Source of the DNA: Actinomycetales bacterium | Lineage (GTDB): Bacteria; Actinomycetota; Actinomycetes; Actinomycetales; BWSM-131 | NCBI GenBank assembly: GCA_030149025.1 | Contig: JASBSH010000155.1 | Location: forward strand, 1 to 10,676 | Direction: 5' to 3' | DNA length: 10,676 nucleotides | Shown: positions 1-9,054 of the stretch, piece after piece | Layout: each line of letters begins with the position of its first letter | How positions within the stretch are numbered: position 1 is the first letter of the stretch | Made by a program: the position numbers and the translations under genes | The notes under the pieces: generated by a model | The model's database searches: none | Told to the model about the DNA's origin: nothing | The model's input: only the letters and a program-made list of their open reading frames with translations

Positions 1-303
1 GTTGGTGGCGGTCGTCTGCGCAGGATCGCCGGCGCCGGCGCCGACACCGCCGTCACCGACACCGCCGCCTTCACCGGCGCCGCCGCCTTCACCGGCGCCG
101 CCTTCACCAGCGCCGCCGTTGCCGGCGGAACCGCTCTGGTCGCGCTTGAAGTCAGCGAAGAACTCCCACCAGGCCGGGTCTACTGAGTTCTTGTCCTCCA
201 GATACCGCTGGTAGAGCTCGTCGACGAGCCACTCGTTGGGTCCGAAGACAGCAGCCGGGTCAGGGCTACCCGGTTGAGCACTGTTAGCGGGGGACTGTGA
301 CAC
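1..303 (-). CDS. kgd: 2-oxoglutarate dehydrogenase E1 / multifunctional 2-oxoglutarate decarboxylase, N-terminal part (truncated by window edge)
   Basis: Only the first 101 codons are present; the gene continues off the left edge. The protein belongs to the thiamine-diphosphate 2-oxoglutarate dehydrogenase/decarboxylase family of the TCA cycle, which in actinobacteria is a multifunctional cytosolic enzyme (Kgd/OdhA). Recognition rests on the conserved E1o N-terminal helix at residues 20-53: FGPNEWLVDELYQRYLED followed by NSVDPAWWEFFADF. Residues 57-93 are a low-complexity Gly/Ala/Glu linker that leads, in the family, to the E2-like acyltransferase domain, which is not in the window. I chose the GTG at 303-301 because the family motif starts about 20 residues later and an AAGAGGG-type ribosome site lies about 11 nt upstream. 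The overlapping ATG-started frame just upstream is out of frame and stops after 13 codons. Catalytic regions cannot be judged here. Confidence 0.9.
   Translation of the reverse strand, partial: MSQSPANSAQPGSPDPAAVFGPNEWLVDELYQRYLEDKNSVDPAWWEFFADFKRDQSGSAGNGGAGEGGAGEGGGAGEGGGVGDGGVGAGAGDPAQTTATN
44..118. repeat. short tandem repeats coding for the Gly/Glu linker of Kgd
   Basis: On the + strand an 18-nt unit, CCGCCGCCTTCACCGGCG, occurs twice in identical form (62-79 and 80-97). A 15-nt variant lacking one CCG follows (98-112), and a degenerate copy precedes it (about 44-61). All units keep the reading frame and encode GAGEGG-like peptides on the minus strand. The length differences are multiples of three, so copy-number change would only alter linker length. 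Confidence 0.8.
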
Positions 304-532
304 GGCGAGGATCGCCCTCTTCCATCCTTCGGTAGCCGACGGCGCAGCGGAGCCGGCTGACGCCGGCACCAACCCTAGTCCCTACTACCCTGCCGCAGCC
401 GGGCGCCGTGCTCGCGCGTTGTCTCCGAGGCAAGACGCGTCCCTCGGTGCGGCGCAAGGCGGCCGCAGTGGCGTGCGGTCGGTCGCGAAATAGCTGTTCT
501 GCGGAAGGTCGCGGCATTCACCCCATGCCACT
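304..532 (-). promoter_or_regulatory. kgd upstream region
   Basis: This non-coding stretch between the kgd start and the hairpin behind the ABC permease should hold the kgd promoter if kgd is transcribed separately. The best -10 candidate on the minus strand is TAGGGT at 377-372, which would give an mRNA leader of about 60 nt. No convincing -35 accompanies it. ORFs crossing the region look like GC-rich shadows. I see no riboswitch or clear operator. Confidence 0.3.
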
Positions 533-571
533 GAGTGCCACCCCGGCGTTCCTAGCGCCACGGTGGCACTC
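533..571. terminator. perfect 10-bp inverted repeat, probable stem-loop behind the ABC permease gene
   Basis: GAGTGCCACC (533-542) is perfectly inverted as GGTGGCACTC (562-571). The 19-nt loop contains a second short stem, GGCG (545-548) with CGCC (556-559). It lies 24 bp beyond the permease stop codon, the usual place for a terminator. There is no U-tract on either side, common for actinobacterial terminators. It could instead be an operator for kgd. Confidence 0.5.
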
Positions 572-595
572 CGCGGCGCTGGGGGGCTGGGGGGG

Positions 596-3927
<3,332 letters not shown>

Positions 3928-3994
3928 CCGCTCGAGCACGGATGCGCCACAGGTAGGGGGTGTGGATCGCGCCCCGTGTCGCGCCGGCACCGTT

Positions 3995-4000
3995 TAAGAT
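3995..4000 (+). promoter_or_regulatory. candidate -10 box for the CorC-like gene pair
   Basis: TAAGAT matches TANNNT and is one of the few AT-rich hexamers in the 190-bp gap after guaB1. It would start a transcript near 4007 with a leader of about 110 nt. The -35 region (CCCCGT/GTGTCG) is not convincing. The pair may also be read through from guaB1, since I see no clear terminator in the gap. Confidence 0.35.
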
Positions 4001-4020
4001 GGGCGCCCTGATGAGCCGAC

Positions 4021-4080
4021 CACGACCTTCGCATCCCCCCTCCCAACCTCCTTCAAGTCCCGGGCCCACCCCCTCAAGAC
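4021..4080 (+). promoter_or_regulatory. C-rich, G-poor leader, possible Rho loading site
   Basis: This 60-nt stretch contains 33 C, 7 G, 11 A and 9 T by hand count, in a genome where C and G are otherwise near balance. Such long, unstructured, C-rich and G-poor leader RNA is the hallmark of Rho utilisation sites. It lies wholly in the predicted untranslated leader of the CorC-like gene pair. Function is inferred from composition only. Confidence 0.35.
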
Positions 4081-4117
4081 CTGACAGCAGGGCACGGCAC
4101 AGCACGAGGCGCCGCAC

Positions 4118-5434
4118 ATGGTGACCGAGTGGGTGCTGGTGGGGGTGGGCTTGCTGCTCACGCTCGGCACAGGGGCGTTCGTCGCCGCCGAGTTCGCCCT
4201 GGTCACCGTCGACAAGTCCAACGTGGAACGAGCCGCTGCAGCCGGTGACCGCGGAGCGGCCCGGGTCCTGCCCGGCCTGAGAACCCTGTCGACACAGCTG
4301 TCCGGCGCACAGGTCGGCATCACGGTGACGACCCTGCTCGTCGGATTCCTCGTGGAACCGTCCGTGTCGCGCCTGCTCGTCGGGCCGCTGACCGCGCTCG
4401 GGGTGCCGGCCGGCGCCGTCCCGGGTGCCAGCGTCACCGTCGGGATGCTGCTCGCGACCATCGTCTCGATGCTGCTCGGCGAGCTGGTCCCCAAGAACCT
4501 CGCGATCGCGCTGCCCCTGGCCACCGCCCGCTGGTCGGTGCCGTTCCAGCGGGCCTTCACCTGGCTGACCCTGCCCCTGATCCGCGTGCTGAACGGCACC
4601 GCCAACCGGATCCTGGCGGCCTTCGGGATCGAGGCCCGGGAGGAGCTGTCCAACGGGCGGTCCGCCTACGAGCTGACGGCCCTGGTCCGCCGGTCCGCCG
4701 AGGCGGGCACCCTGGACGAGGGCACCGCCGCCCTGCTCGCGAAGTCCCTCGGCTTCAGCCGGCGCACCGCTGGTGACGTGATGACCCACCGCGTCCGGGT
4801 CGCGACGGTGCGCCGCGGCGACTCCGCCGCCGACGTCGTGCAGCGGTCCCGCCGGACGGGCCTGTCCCGGTTCCCGGTGGTGGGGGAGGACGCGGACGAC
4901 GTCCTCGGCGTCGTGCATGTCAAGCGGGCGATCGCCGTTCCCCACGAGAAGCGCGCGGAGGTGCCGGCCGCGGCGCTGATGAGCGAGGTGCTCAGGGTGC
5001 CGGAGACCCTCCGCCTGGACCCGCTGCTGGTCCAGTTGCGCTCCCAGGGCCTGCAGCTCGCGGTCGTCACCGACGAGTACGGCGGCACGGCCGGCGTCGT
5101 GACGCTCGAGGACCTCATCGAGGAGCTCGTGGGGGAGGTCGCCGACGAGCACGACCGGTCCCGGATGGGGGCGCGGCGGCTCCACGACGGCGCGTGGCTG
5201 CTGCCGGGGGTGCTTCGTCCCGACGAGGTCAAGGACCGGACCTCCATCGAGATCCCCGACTCGAGCGACTACGAGACCCTGTCCGGTTTCGTGATGGCCC
5301 GGCTCGGTCGGATCGCCGAGGTGGGTGACGAGGTCGTCGTCCCCGGGGGCCTCCTGCGGGTGGTGCGGATGGACGGCCACCGCGTCGACCGCCTGAGGTT
5401 CACCCCCGCCCTGACGCAGGCGCCGGCCGGATGA
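4118..5434 (+). CDS. CNNM/CBS membrane protein of the HlyC/CorC (DUF21) family, long form
   Basis: A 438-residue membrane protein. Residues 1-200 form the CNNM (DUF21) transmembrane domain, with GAFVAAEFALVTVDKS near the first helix and the conserved GELVPKNLA at 121-129. Residues 218-345 are a CBS pair ending in DEYGGTAGVVTLED (319-332). Residues 355-430 are a CorC/HlyC C-terminal domain including YETLSGF (385-391). Relatives act in divalent cation handling, mainly Mg2+ or Co2+ efflux; the CBS pair usually binds Mg-ATP. The start is supported by ACGAGG 8 nt before the ATG. Its stop overlaps the next gene as ATGA. The closest equivalent by context is mycobacterial Rv1842c. Old labels such as hemolysin are not supported by mechanism. 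Confidence 0.9.
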   Translation: MVTEWVLVGVGLLLTLGTGAFVAAEFALVTVDKSNVERAAAAGDRGAARVLPGLRTLSTQLSGAQVGITVTTLLVGFLVEPSVSRLLVGPLTALGVPAGAVPGASVTVGMLLATIVSMLLGELVPKNLAIALPLATARWSVPFQRAFTWLTLPLIRVLNGTANRILAAFGIEAREELSNGRSAYELTALVRRSAEAGTLDEGTAALLAKSLGFSRRTAGDVMTHRVRVATVRRGDSAADVVQRSRRTGLSRFPVVGEDADDVLGVVHVKRAIAVPHEKRAEVPAAALMSEVLRVPETLRLDPLLVQLRSQGLQLAVVTDEYGGTAGVVTLEDLIEELVGEVADEHDRSRMGARRLHDGAWLLPGVLRPDEVKDRTSIEIPDSSDYETLSGFVMARLGRIAEVGDEVVVPGGLLRVVRMDGHRVDRLRFTPALTQAPAG

Positions 5435-6468
5435 GCGCGTGGACCGCGCTGGCCGTCGGCCTGGTGCTGCTGGCCGGCAACGCCTTCTTCGTCGGCGCCG
5501 AGTTCGCCGTCATCTCCGCCCGGCGCTCCCAGATCGAGCTGCGCGCCGCGGAAGGCAGCCGGCGGGCCCGCCGGACGCTGTGGGCGATGGAGCACGTGTC
5601 GCTGATGCTCGCGTGCGCGCAGCTGGGTATCACCGTGTCCTCCCTGGGGCTCGGAGCCGTCGCCGAACCGGCGGTCGCCTCGCTGCTCCAAACGCCGTTC
5701 GAGCGGCTCGGGGTCCCGCCGAACCTCCTGCACCCGGTCGCCTTCGCGCTGGCGCTCGGTCTGGTGGTGTACCTCCACGTGGTCCTGGGCGAGATGGTCC
5801 CGAAGAACCTCGCGCGGGCCGGGACGGACCGAGTGGCCCTGGTGCTGGCGCCGGCGCTCGTGGCAGTGGCCCGGGCGGTCTCGCCAGTGATCCGGCTGCT
5901 CAACGCGATGGCCAACGGCGTGCTGCGCCTGGCACGGATCTCCCCGAAGGACGAGGTCGCCTCCGCCTACACGGCGGAGGACGTGCAGTCCATCGTGGCG
6001 GAGTCGCACAAGGAGGGCCTGCTGGAAACGCCCCGGGACCTGTTGAAGGGAGCGTTGGAGTTCAGCGAACTCACCGCCGGGCACGTCATGGTTCCGCTGG
6101 CATCGGTCGTGACCGTGCCCTCCGGCTGCACCCCGGGAGAGCTCGAACGGCTGGTCGGTCGCACCGGCTACAGCCGTTTCCCGGTGCTGGGCGAAACCGG
6201 TGAGCTCACCGGGTACCTCCACCTGAAGGACGTGCTGTACGCGCACGATGACGAGCACGCCGAGCCGATCCCCGACAAGCGCGTCCGGGCCCTGGTGAGC
6301 GTGGCGGCGACCGACGACATCGGGGACGCCCTGGCGGCGATGCAGGGCAGTGGGGCCCATCTGGCACGGGTGCTGGACCGGTCCGGACGGACGGTCGGCG
6401 TGCTGTTCCTGGAGGACGTCCTCGAGGAGCTCGTCGGCGAGATCGTGGACGCCACGCAGCGGGCGTGA
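5431..6468 (+). CDS. CNNM/CBS membrane protein of the HlyC/CorC family, short form lacking the CorC domain
   Basis: A 345-residue paralogue of the preceding protein, the same length I recall for mycobacterial Rv1841c. The DUF21 domain covers about 1-190, with GNAFFVGAEFAVISARRSQ at 16-34 and GEMVPKNLA at 120-128. The CBS pair covers about 213-340 and the chain ends shortly after EELVGEIVD, so the C-terminal CorC/HlyC domain of its partner is absent. In the second CBS motif the partner's DEYGG is replaced by DRSGR, which may change nucleotide binding. It starts on the ATG of an ATGA overlap (5431-5434), indicating translational coupling. CNNM proteins form dimers, so the two may work as a heteromer; this is inference. 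The stop at 6466-6468 is followed by short competing G/C stems (6481-6502) that could be a weak terminator. Confidence 0.9.
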   Translation: MSAWTALAVGLVLLAGNAFFVGAEFAVISARRSQIELRAAEGSRRARRTLWAMEHVSLMLACAQLGITVSSLGLGAVAEPAVASLLQTPFERLGVPPNLLHPVAFALALGLVVYLHVVLGEMVPKNLARAGTDRVALVLAPALVAVARAVSPVIRLLNAMANGVLRLARISPKDEVASAYTAEDVQSIVAESHKEGLLETPRDLLKGALEFSELTAGHVMVPLASVVTVPSGCTPGELERLVGRTGYSRFPVLGETGELTGYLHLKDVLYAHDDEHAEPIPDKRVRALVSVAATDDIGDALAAMQGSGAHLARVLDRSGRTVGVLFLEDVLEELVGEIVDATQRA

Positions 6469-6491
6469 GGCAGCTCTCAGCCCCGAGGGGT

Positions 6492-6521
6492 TTGGGTTCC
6501 CCCCGCACGTTCCGTTACTAT
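6492..6521 (+). promoter_or_regulatory. candidate promoter of the carboxypeptidase gene
   Basis: TTGGGT (6492-6497) and TACTAT (6516-6521) form a reasonable -35/-10 pair with an 18-bp spacer. The predicted start is the A at 6528, giving a leader of about 74 nt before the GTG at 6602. Confidence 0.5.
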
Positions 6522-6534
6522 CTCGTGACTTCAG

Positions 6535-6553
6535 GCCCACCATCAGGGTGGGT
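6535..6553 (+). other. 5' leader hairpin of the carboxypeptidase mRNA
   Basis: CCCACC (6536-6541) pairs perfectly with GGTGGG (6547-6552) around the 5-nt loop ATCAG, and G6535 can wobble with U6553. It would sit about 8 nt from the predicted mRNA 5' end, a position often occupied by stabilising stems. No known riboswitch consensus is recognised. Confidence 0.4.
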
Positions 6554-6601
6554 GGTCGTGTGCCCAGCACGCCGTACAGATCGGATCCAGGAGGGTCGTT
6601 C

Positions 6602-7714
6602 GTGCCGACGAGTCGAGTCGCCGAGATGCAGACCGCTGATCTCATCGACGATGCGAGCCGCGAGCCCAACCCCACCCACCTCGATGACGTCGACATCGCG
6701 AGCATGACCCGCCGGGAGTACCGCACCTGGCTTGCCGCGCGCGAGTCCCTCGAGGCAGCCGCTACCGGCCAGACTCCCTCCGCCGACCCGCCGGGGGAGA
6801 CCGTCCCCCCGCCGGCACCGGCTCCCCTCGCGCCGCTGCCCAGCCGTCGGGAGCTGCGGAACCAGCGCGCCCACCTCGCCGCCCGCGAGGCAGCGGACGC
6901 GCGACGCGCCAGGGTCGCCGTCCTGACGACCCAGCTGCCCCGGGTCGGCATCGTCGGTGCGCTCGGGCTCGCCACGGTCGTGGCGCCGATGGTCAGCGGC
7001 GAGGTCGCCGACGCCGACAACGGGAAGGCTGCGGCCGCCGCGAAGCCGGGTGTGGACGTCAAGCAGCCGACCTCCACCCCGACCTCGACGCCGATCCCGA
7101 CCTCGTCCCCCAGCCGCGCCGCCCTGTTGGCCGCGAGCGACTTTCGCGTCATCCCGCGTTCGGACGCCCAGGCGGCGGCGCTTCGCGTGAGCTCCGAGCC
7201 GCTGACCGCCGAGCAGCTCGCGGCCTCCCGGGAGGCGGCGGAGCGGGCGAGCCGGGACTTGGAGCGGCCGGTTCTGCCGGGCTGTGACGGCGAGGTCGCG
7301 AACTTCAACGCCGCCAACGGGTACATCGACAAGGACGACATGTGCCAGCTGTGGGTCCGCGGGCACTACCTTCGCGCAGACGCCGCGGTCGCCCTGGCCG
7401 AGCTGAACGTGGCCTATCGCAAGCAGTTCGGCACGTCCTTGTCGATCACGGACTCCTACCGGTCCTACCAGCAGCAGGTCAGCGTCCGGGCACGTAAGCC
7501 CGGGATGACGGCCCGCCCCGGCACGAGCCAGCACGGCTGGGGCCTGGCCGTCGACCTCGCCGGCGGTGTGCAGAACGAGGACGTGCGCTACCGGTGGCTA
7601 CGGGCGAACGCGCCGCGCTTCGGCTGGGACCACCCGACCTGGGCGCGCGCGGGCGGAAGCGGCCCGTACGAGCCGTGGCACTGGGAGTACGTGGCCGGAC
7701 AGTCCAAGCGCTAG
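6602..7714 (+). CDS. membrane-anchored D-alanyl-D-alanine carboxypeptidase, VanY type (peptidase M15)
   Basis: A 370-residue protein predicted to trim the terminal D-Ala from peptidoglycan stem peptides outside the membrane. The start is well set: AGGAGGG (6589-6595) lies 6 nt before the GTG. Residues 1-113 are a charged, proline-rich and probably cytoplasmic region; one hydrophobic segment at about 114-131 (VGIVGALGLATVVAPM) anchors the protein; residues 155-171 are a Thr/Ser/Pro linker; the M15 domain occupies about 240-370. The zinc site is complete: His311 and Asp318 in SQHGWGLAVDL, and Glu357 and His360 in EPWHWEYV, the ExxH catalytic pair. SYRSYQQQ (285-292) is the substrate-site motif. 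Cys228 and Cys248 could form a disulphide. The cytoplasmic region holds two similar basic motifs, TRREYR...LAARE and SRRELR...LAARE. It is not a vancomycin-resistance cassette: no vanHAX-like or VanRS-type genes are nearby. Confidence 0.9.
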   Translation: MPTSRVAEMQTADLIDDASREPNPTHLDDVDIASMTRREYRTWLAARESLEAAATGQTPSADPPGETVPPPAPAPLAPLPSRRELRNQRAHLAAREAADARRARVAVLTTQLPRVGIVGALGLATVVAPMVSGEVADADNGKAAAAAKPGVDVKQPTSTPTSTPIPTSSPSRAALLAASDFRVIPRSDAQAAALRVSSEPLTAEQLAASREAAERASRDLERPVLPGCDGEVANFNAANGYIDKDDMCQLWVRGHYLRADAAVALAELNVAYRKQFGTSLSITDSYRSYQQQVSVRARKPGMTARPGTSQHGWGLAVDLAGGVQNEDVRYRWLRANAPRFGWDHPTWARAGGSGPYEPWHWEYVAGQSKR

Positions 7715-7721
7715 CGGCTGA

Positions 7722-7727
7722 TAGGCT
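7722..7727 (+). promoter_or_regulatory. candidate -10 box of the tRNA-Arg gene
   Basis: TAGGCT fits TANNNT and lies 8 nt past the carboxypeptidase stop codon, about 44 nt before the mature tRNA. It gives a leader of some 37 nt for RNase P removal. A good -35 is not visible. Confidence 0.4.
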
Positions 7728-7770
7728 TCTCGCCGCGGCAGAACGCCGGCCCGAAAGGGGTCTGGTGTCG

Positions 7771-7842
7771 GCCCCCGTAGCTCAGGGGATAGAGCACCGC
7801 CCTCCGGAGGCGGGAGCGCAGGTTCGAATCCTGCCGGGGGCA
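7771..7842 (+). tRNA. tRNA-Arg (anticodon CCG)
   Basis: A full cloverleaf can be drawn. The acceptor stem is GCCCCCG (7771-7777) with CGGGGGC (7835-7841), all seven pairs matching, and the discriminator is A7842. The D stem is GCTC/GAGC. The anticodon stem is CCGCC (7797-7801) with GGCGG (7809-7813) around the loop CTCCGGA, giving anticodon CCG at 7804-7806, which reads the CGG codon. The variable loop is GAGC. The T arm is GCAGG-TTCGAAT-CCTGC. The 3' CCA is not encoded (CCC follows) and must be added. The cognate synthetase gene argS begins about 2.5 kb downstream. Confidence 0.97.
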
Positions 7843-7876
7843 CCCACCGTCCTGACGTCGACGAGAAGCCCCGGTC

Positions 7877-8302
7877 GTGAGCTCTGCTGCTGACAGTCCA
7901 CTCGGCCCGCCACCGGACCGCCCACTGGTCCTGGTCGTCGACGACACCCCGCAAATCCGGTTGCTGCTCCGCGTCAACCTCGAGCTCGAGGGTTTCGCTG
8001 TCGAGGAGGCAACCGACGGCGAGGACTGCGTCAGCCGGCTACGGGACGCAAGTCTCCGGCGTCCGGACGTCGTCACCCTCGACTCAGTGATGGAGCCGGT
8101 GGACGGGTGGACGGCGCTCAGCCGGATCCGCTCGGACCCCCGGCTGGCAGCGCTGCCGGTCGTGATGATCACCGCGTCGGTCCAGGCCCACCACCGCGCA
8201 CGCGCGAAGGCCGTGGGCGCGGACGCCTTCGTCGAGAAGCCTTTCGAGCCGGACGTCGTCGTCGAAGCCGTCCGGTCGCTGCTGGTCGGACGTCAGACCT
8301 GA
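7877..8302 (+). CDS. stand-alone response regulator receiver protein
   Basis: A 141-residue CheY-like protein consisting of one receiver domain without an output domain. Residues seen: acidic pocket Asp22-Asp23 in VVDDTPQIR, phospho-acceptor Asp69 in VTLDSVMEPVDGW, the switch Thr99 in MITAS, and Lys121-Pro122 in VEKPF. It should be phosphorylated by a histidine kinase and act by protein contact; no kinase lies in the window. The GTG start at 7877 has GAGAAG about 8 nt upstream. It lies 34 bp after tRNA-Arg and could share its transcript. Its last 10 bp overlap the end of the convergent GntR gene. The partner and target are unknown. Confidence 0.88.
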   Translation: MSSAADSPLGPPPDRPLVLVVDDTPQIRLLLRVNLELEGFAVEEATDGEDCVSRLRDASLRRPDVVTLDSVMEPVDGWTALSRIRSDPRLAALPVVMITASVQAHHRARAKAVGADAFVEKPFEPDVVVEAVRSLLVGRQT

Positions 8303-8976
8303 CGCATCGCGTCGCTCGCCAGCAGGGCGTCGAGGAACCGGGCGGCTTGGCGAGCCGCCGCCTCCGGATCACCGGCCACGATCGCCGCGACGAGCTCCGC
8401 GTGGTCCTCGTCCGGCAGCGGCTGGACATGGGTGACGTTGAACGACACGTTCTCGCTGATCGCGCCGAGCAGGTCGCGGTACAGACCCGCCAGCACCTGG
8501 TTGCCCGACGCCTCGGCGATCGCCAGGTGCAGCTGGACGTCCGCCTGCACCGTTCGCTCGGCGTCACCCTCCTGGCGGGCACGGGTCCGGCGCTCGAGCG
8601 CTGCCCTGAGCCGCTCGCAGTCCTCATCGGTCCTCCGGCACGCGGCCAGCCGGGCCGCGCCGACCTCCAGCGTCCGGCGGACCTCCAGCACGTCCCGCTG
8701 CCGGGCGCCGGCGAGCCGGCGACCGACGGCGACGGCGAGCTCGCTGTCCGCAAGGACGTAGGTCCCTGAGCCCTGGCGCCGTTCCAGCAGCCCGGCGTGC
8801 ACGAGTGCCTGCACAGCCTCACGGACGGTGTTGCGCCCCGTCCCGGTCAGCTCGACGAGCTCGGGTTCTGGTGGGATGCGGGAGCCGACGGGCCACTCGC
8901 CGCTGGTCACCCGCTCCCGCAGCTGGTCGATGACACGGTCGATGAGGCCTGGGCGGCGTTCCGAGGCTGTCTGCAC
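8293..8976 (-). CDS. GntR family transcriptional regulator, FadR/FCD subfamily
   Basis: A 227-residue DNA-binding regulator. Residues 11-75 are the GntR winged helix (IPPEPELVELTGTGRNTVREAVQAL, then GLLERRQGSGTYV). Residues 92-217 are an all-helical FCD effector domain with DVQLHLAIAEASGN. Asp146, His150 and His192 match FCD metal ligands, but the usual histidine near the last helix (around residue 214, in AARFLD) is missing, so metal binding may be altered or absent. I chose the GTG at 8976 because GAGGAG lies 6 nt upstream; an in-frame ATG at 9027 adds 17 residues without homology or ribosome site. It is divergent from the MFS transporter gene, the classic arrangement for a local regulator of transport, with a short organic acid or similar metabolite as likely signal. 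Its stop overlaps that of the receiver gene. Confidence 0.9.
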   Translation of the reverse strand: MQTASERRPGLIDRVIDQLRERVTSGEWPVGSRIPPEPELVELTGTGRNTVREAVQALVHAGLLERRQGSGTYVLADSELAVAVGRRLAGARQRDVLEVRRTLEVGAARLAACRRTDEDCERLRAALERRTRARQEGDAERTVQADVQLHLAIAEASGNQVLAGLYRDLLGAISENVSFNVTHVQPLPDEDHAELVAAIVAGDPEAAARQAARFLDALLASDAMRQV

Positions 8977-9054
8977 GGCTCGCTCCTCGGGGTAGGTGTC
9001 GGGTCGCGTCGGGTGGCGCCCGGTCATCCCATGAATCCGGCTATCATGCCACGA
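8977..9054. promoter_or_regulatory. divergent control region between the GntR and MFS genes
   Basis: A + strand -10 box TATCAT (9042-9047) lies 7 nt before the GTG at 9055. Almost the same bases on the minus strand read CATGAT (9048-9043), a plausible -10 for the GntR gene, so the two promoters seem back to back. TCAT-CCC-ATGA (9024-9034) is a perfect small palindrome, and ATGA (9031-9034) is inverted again as TCAT (9044-9047). These are the best operator candidates, although they do not fit the usual TNGTNNNACNA GntR site. Confidence 0.4.

Noticed and set aside
2..214. Pro/Ala-rich small + strand ORF
   Set aside because: It is the complement of the Kgd Gly/Glu linker and helix; the minus strand gives a recognisable protein.
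533..571. CIRCE-like HrcA operator
   Set aside because: CIRCE has CACTC in the left arm and GAGTG in the right with a 9-bp gap; here the arms are in the opposite order with a 19-bp gap.
6469..6601. c-di-AMP (ydaO-type) riboswitch before the cell-wall enzyme gene
   Set aside because: Such switches do precede cell-wall hydrolase genes in actinobacteria, but this leader is too short and lacks the conserved elements I would expect.
5269..7341. 690-codon open frame on the minus strand
   Set aside because: Antisense to the CorC-like and carboxypeptidase genes, which have clear domains; composition is that of a GC shadow.
6602..7714. Glycopeptide-resistance cassette (vanY)
   Set aside because: The M15 domain is real, but no vanH/A/X ligase genes or VanRS-like pair accompany it; a housekeeping cell-wall role is simpler.
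7771..7860. Integration site for a mobile element at the tRNA 3' end
   Set aside because: No integrase gene and no repeat of the tRNA 3' end was seen in the window.
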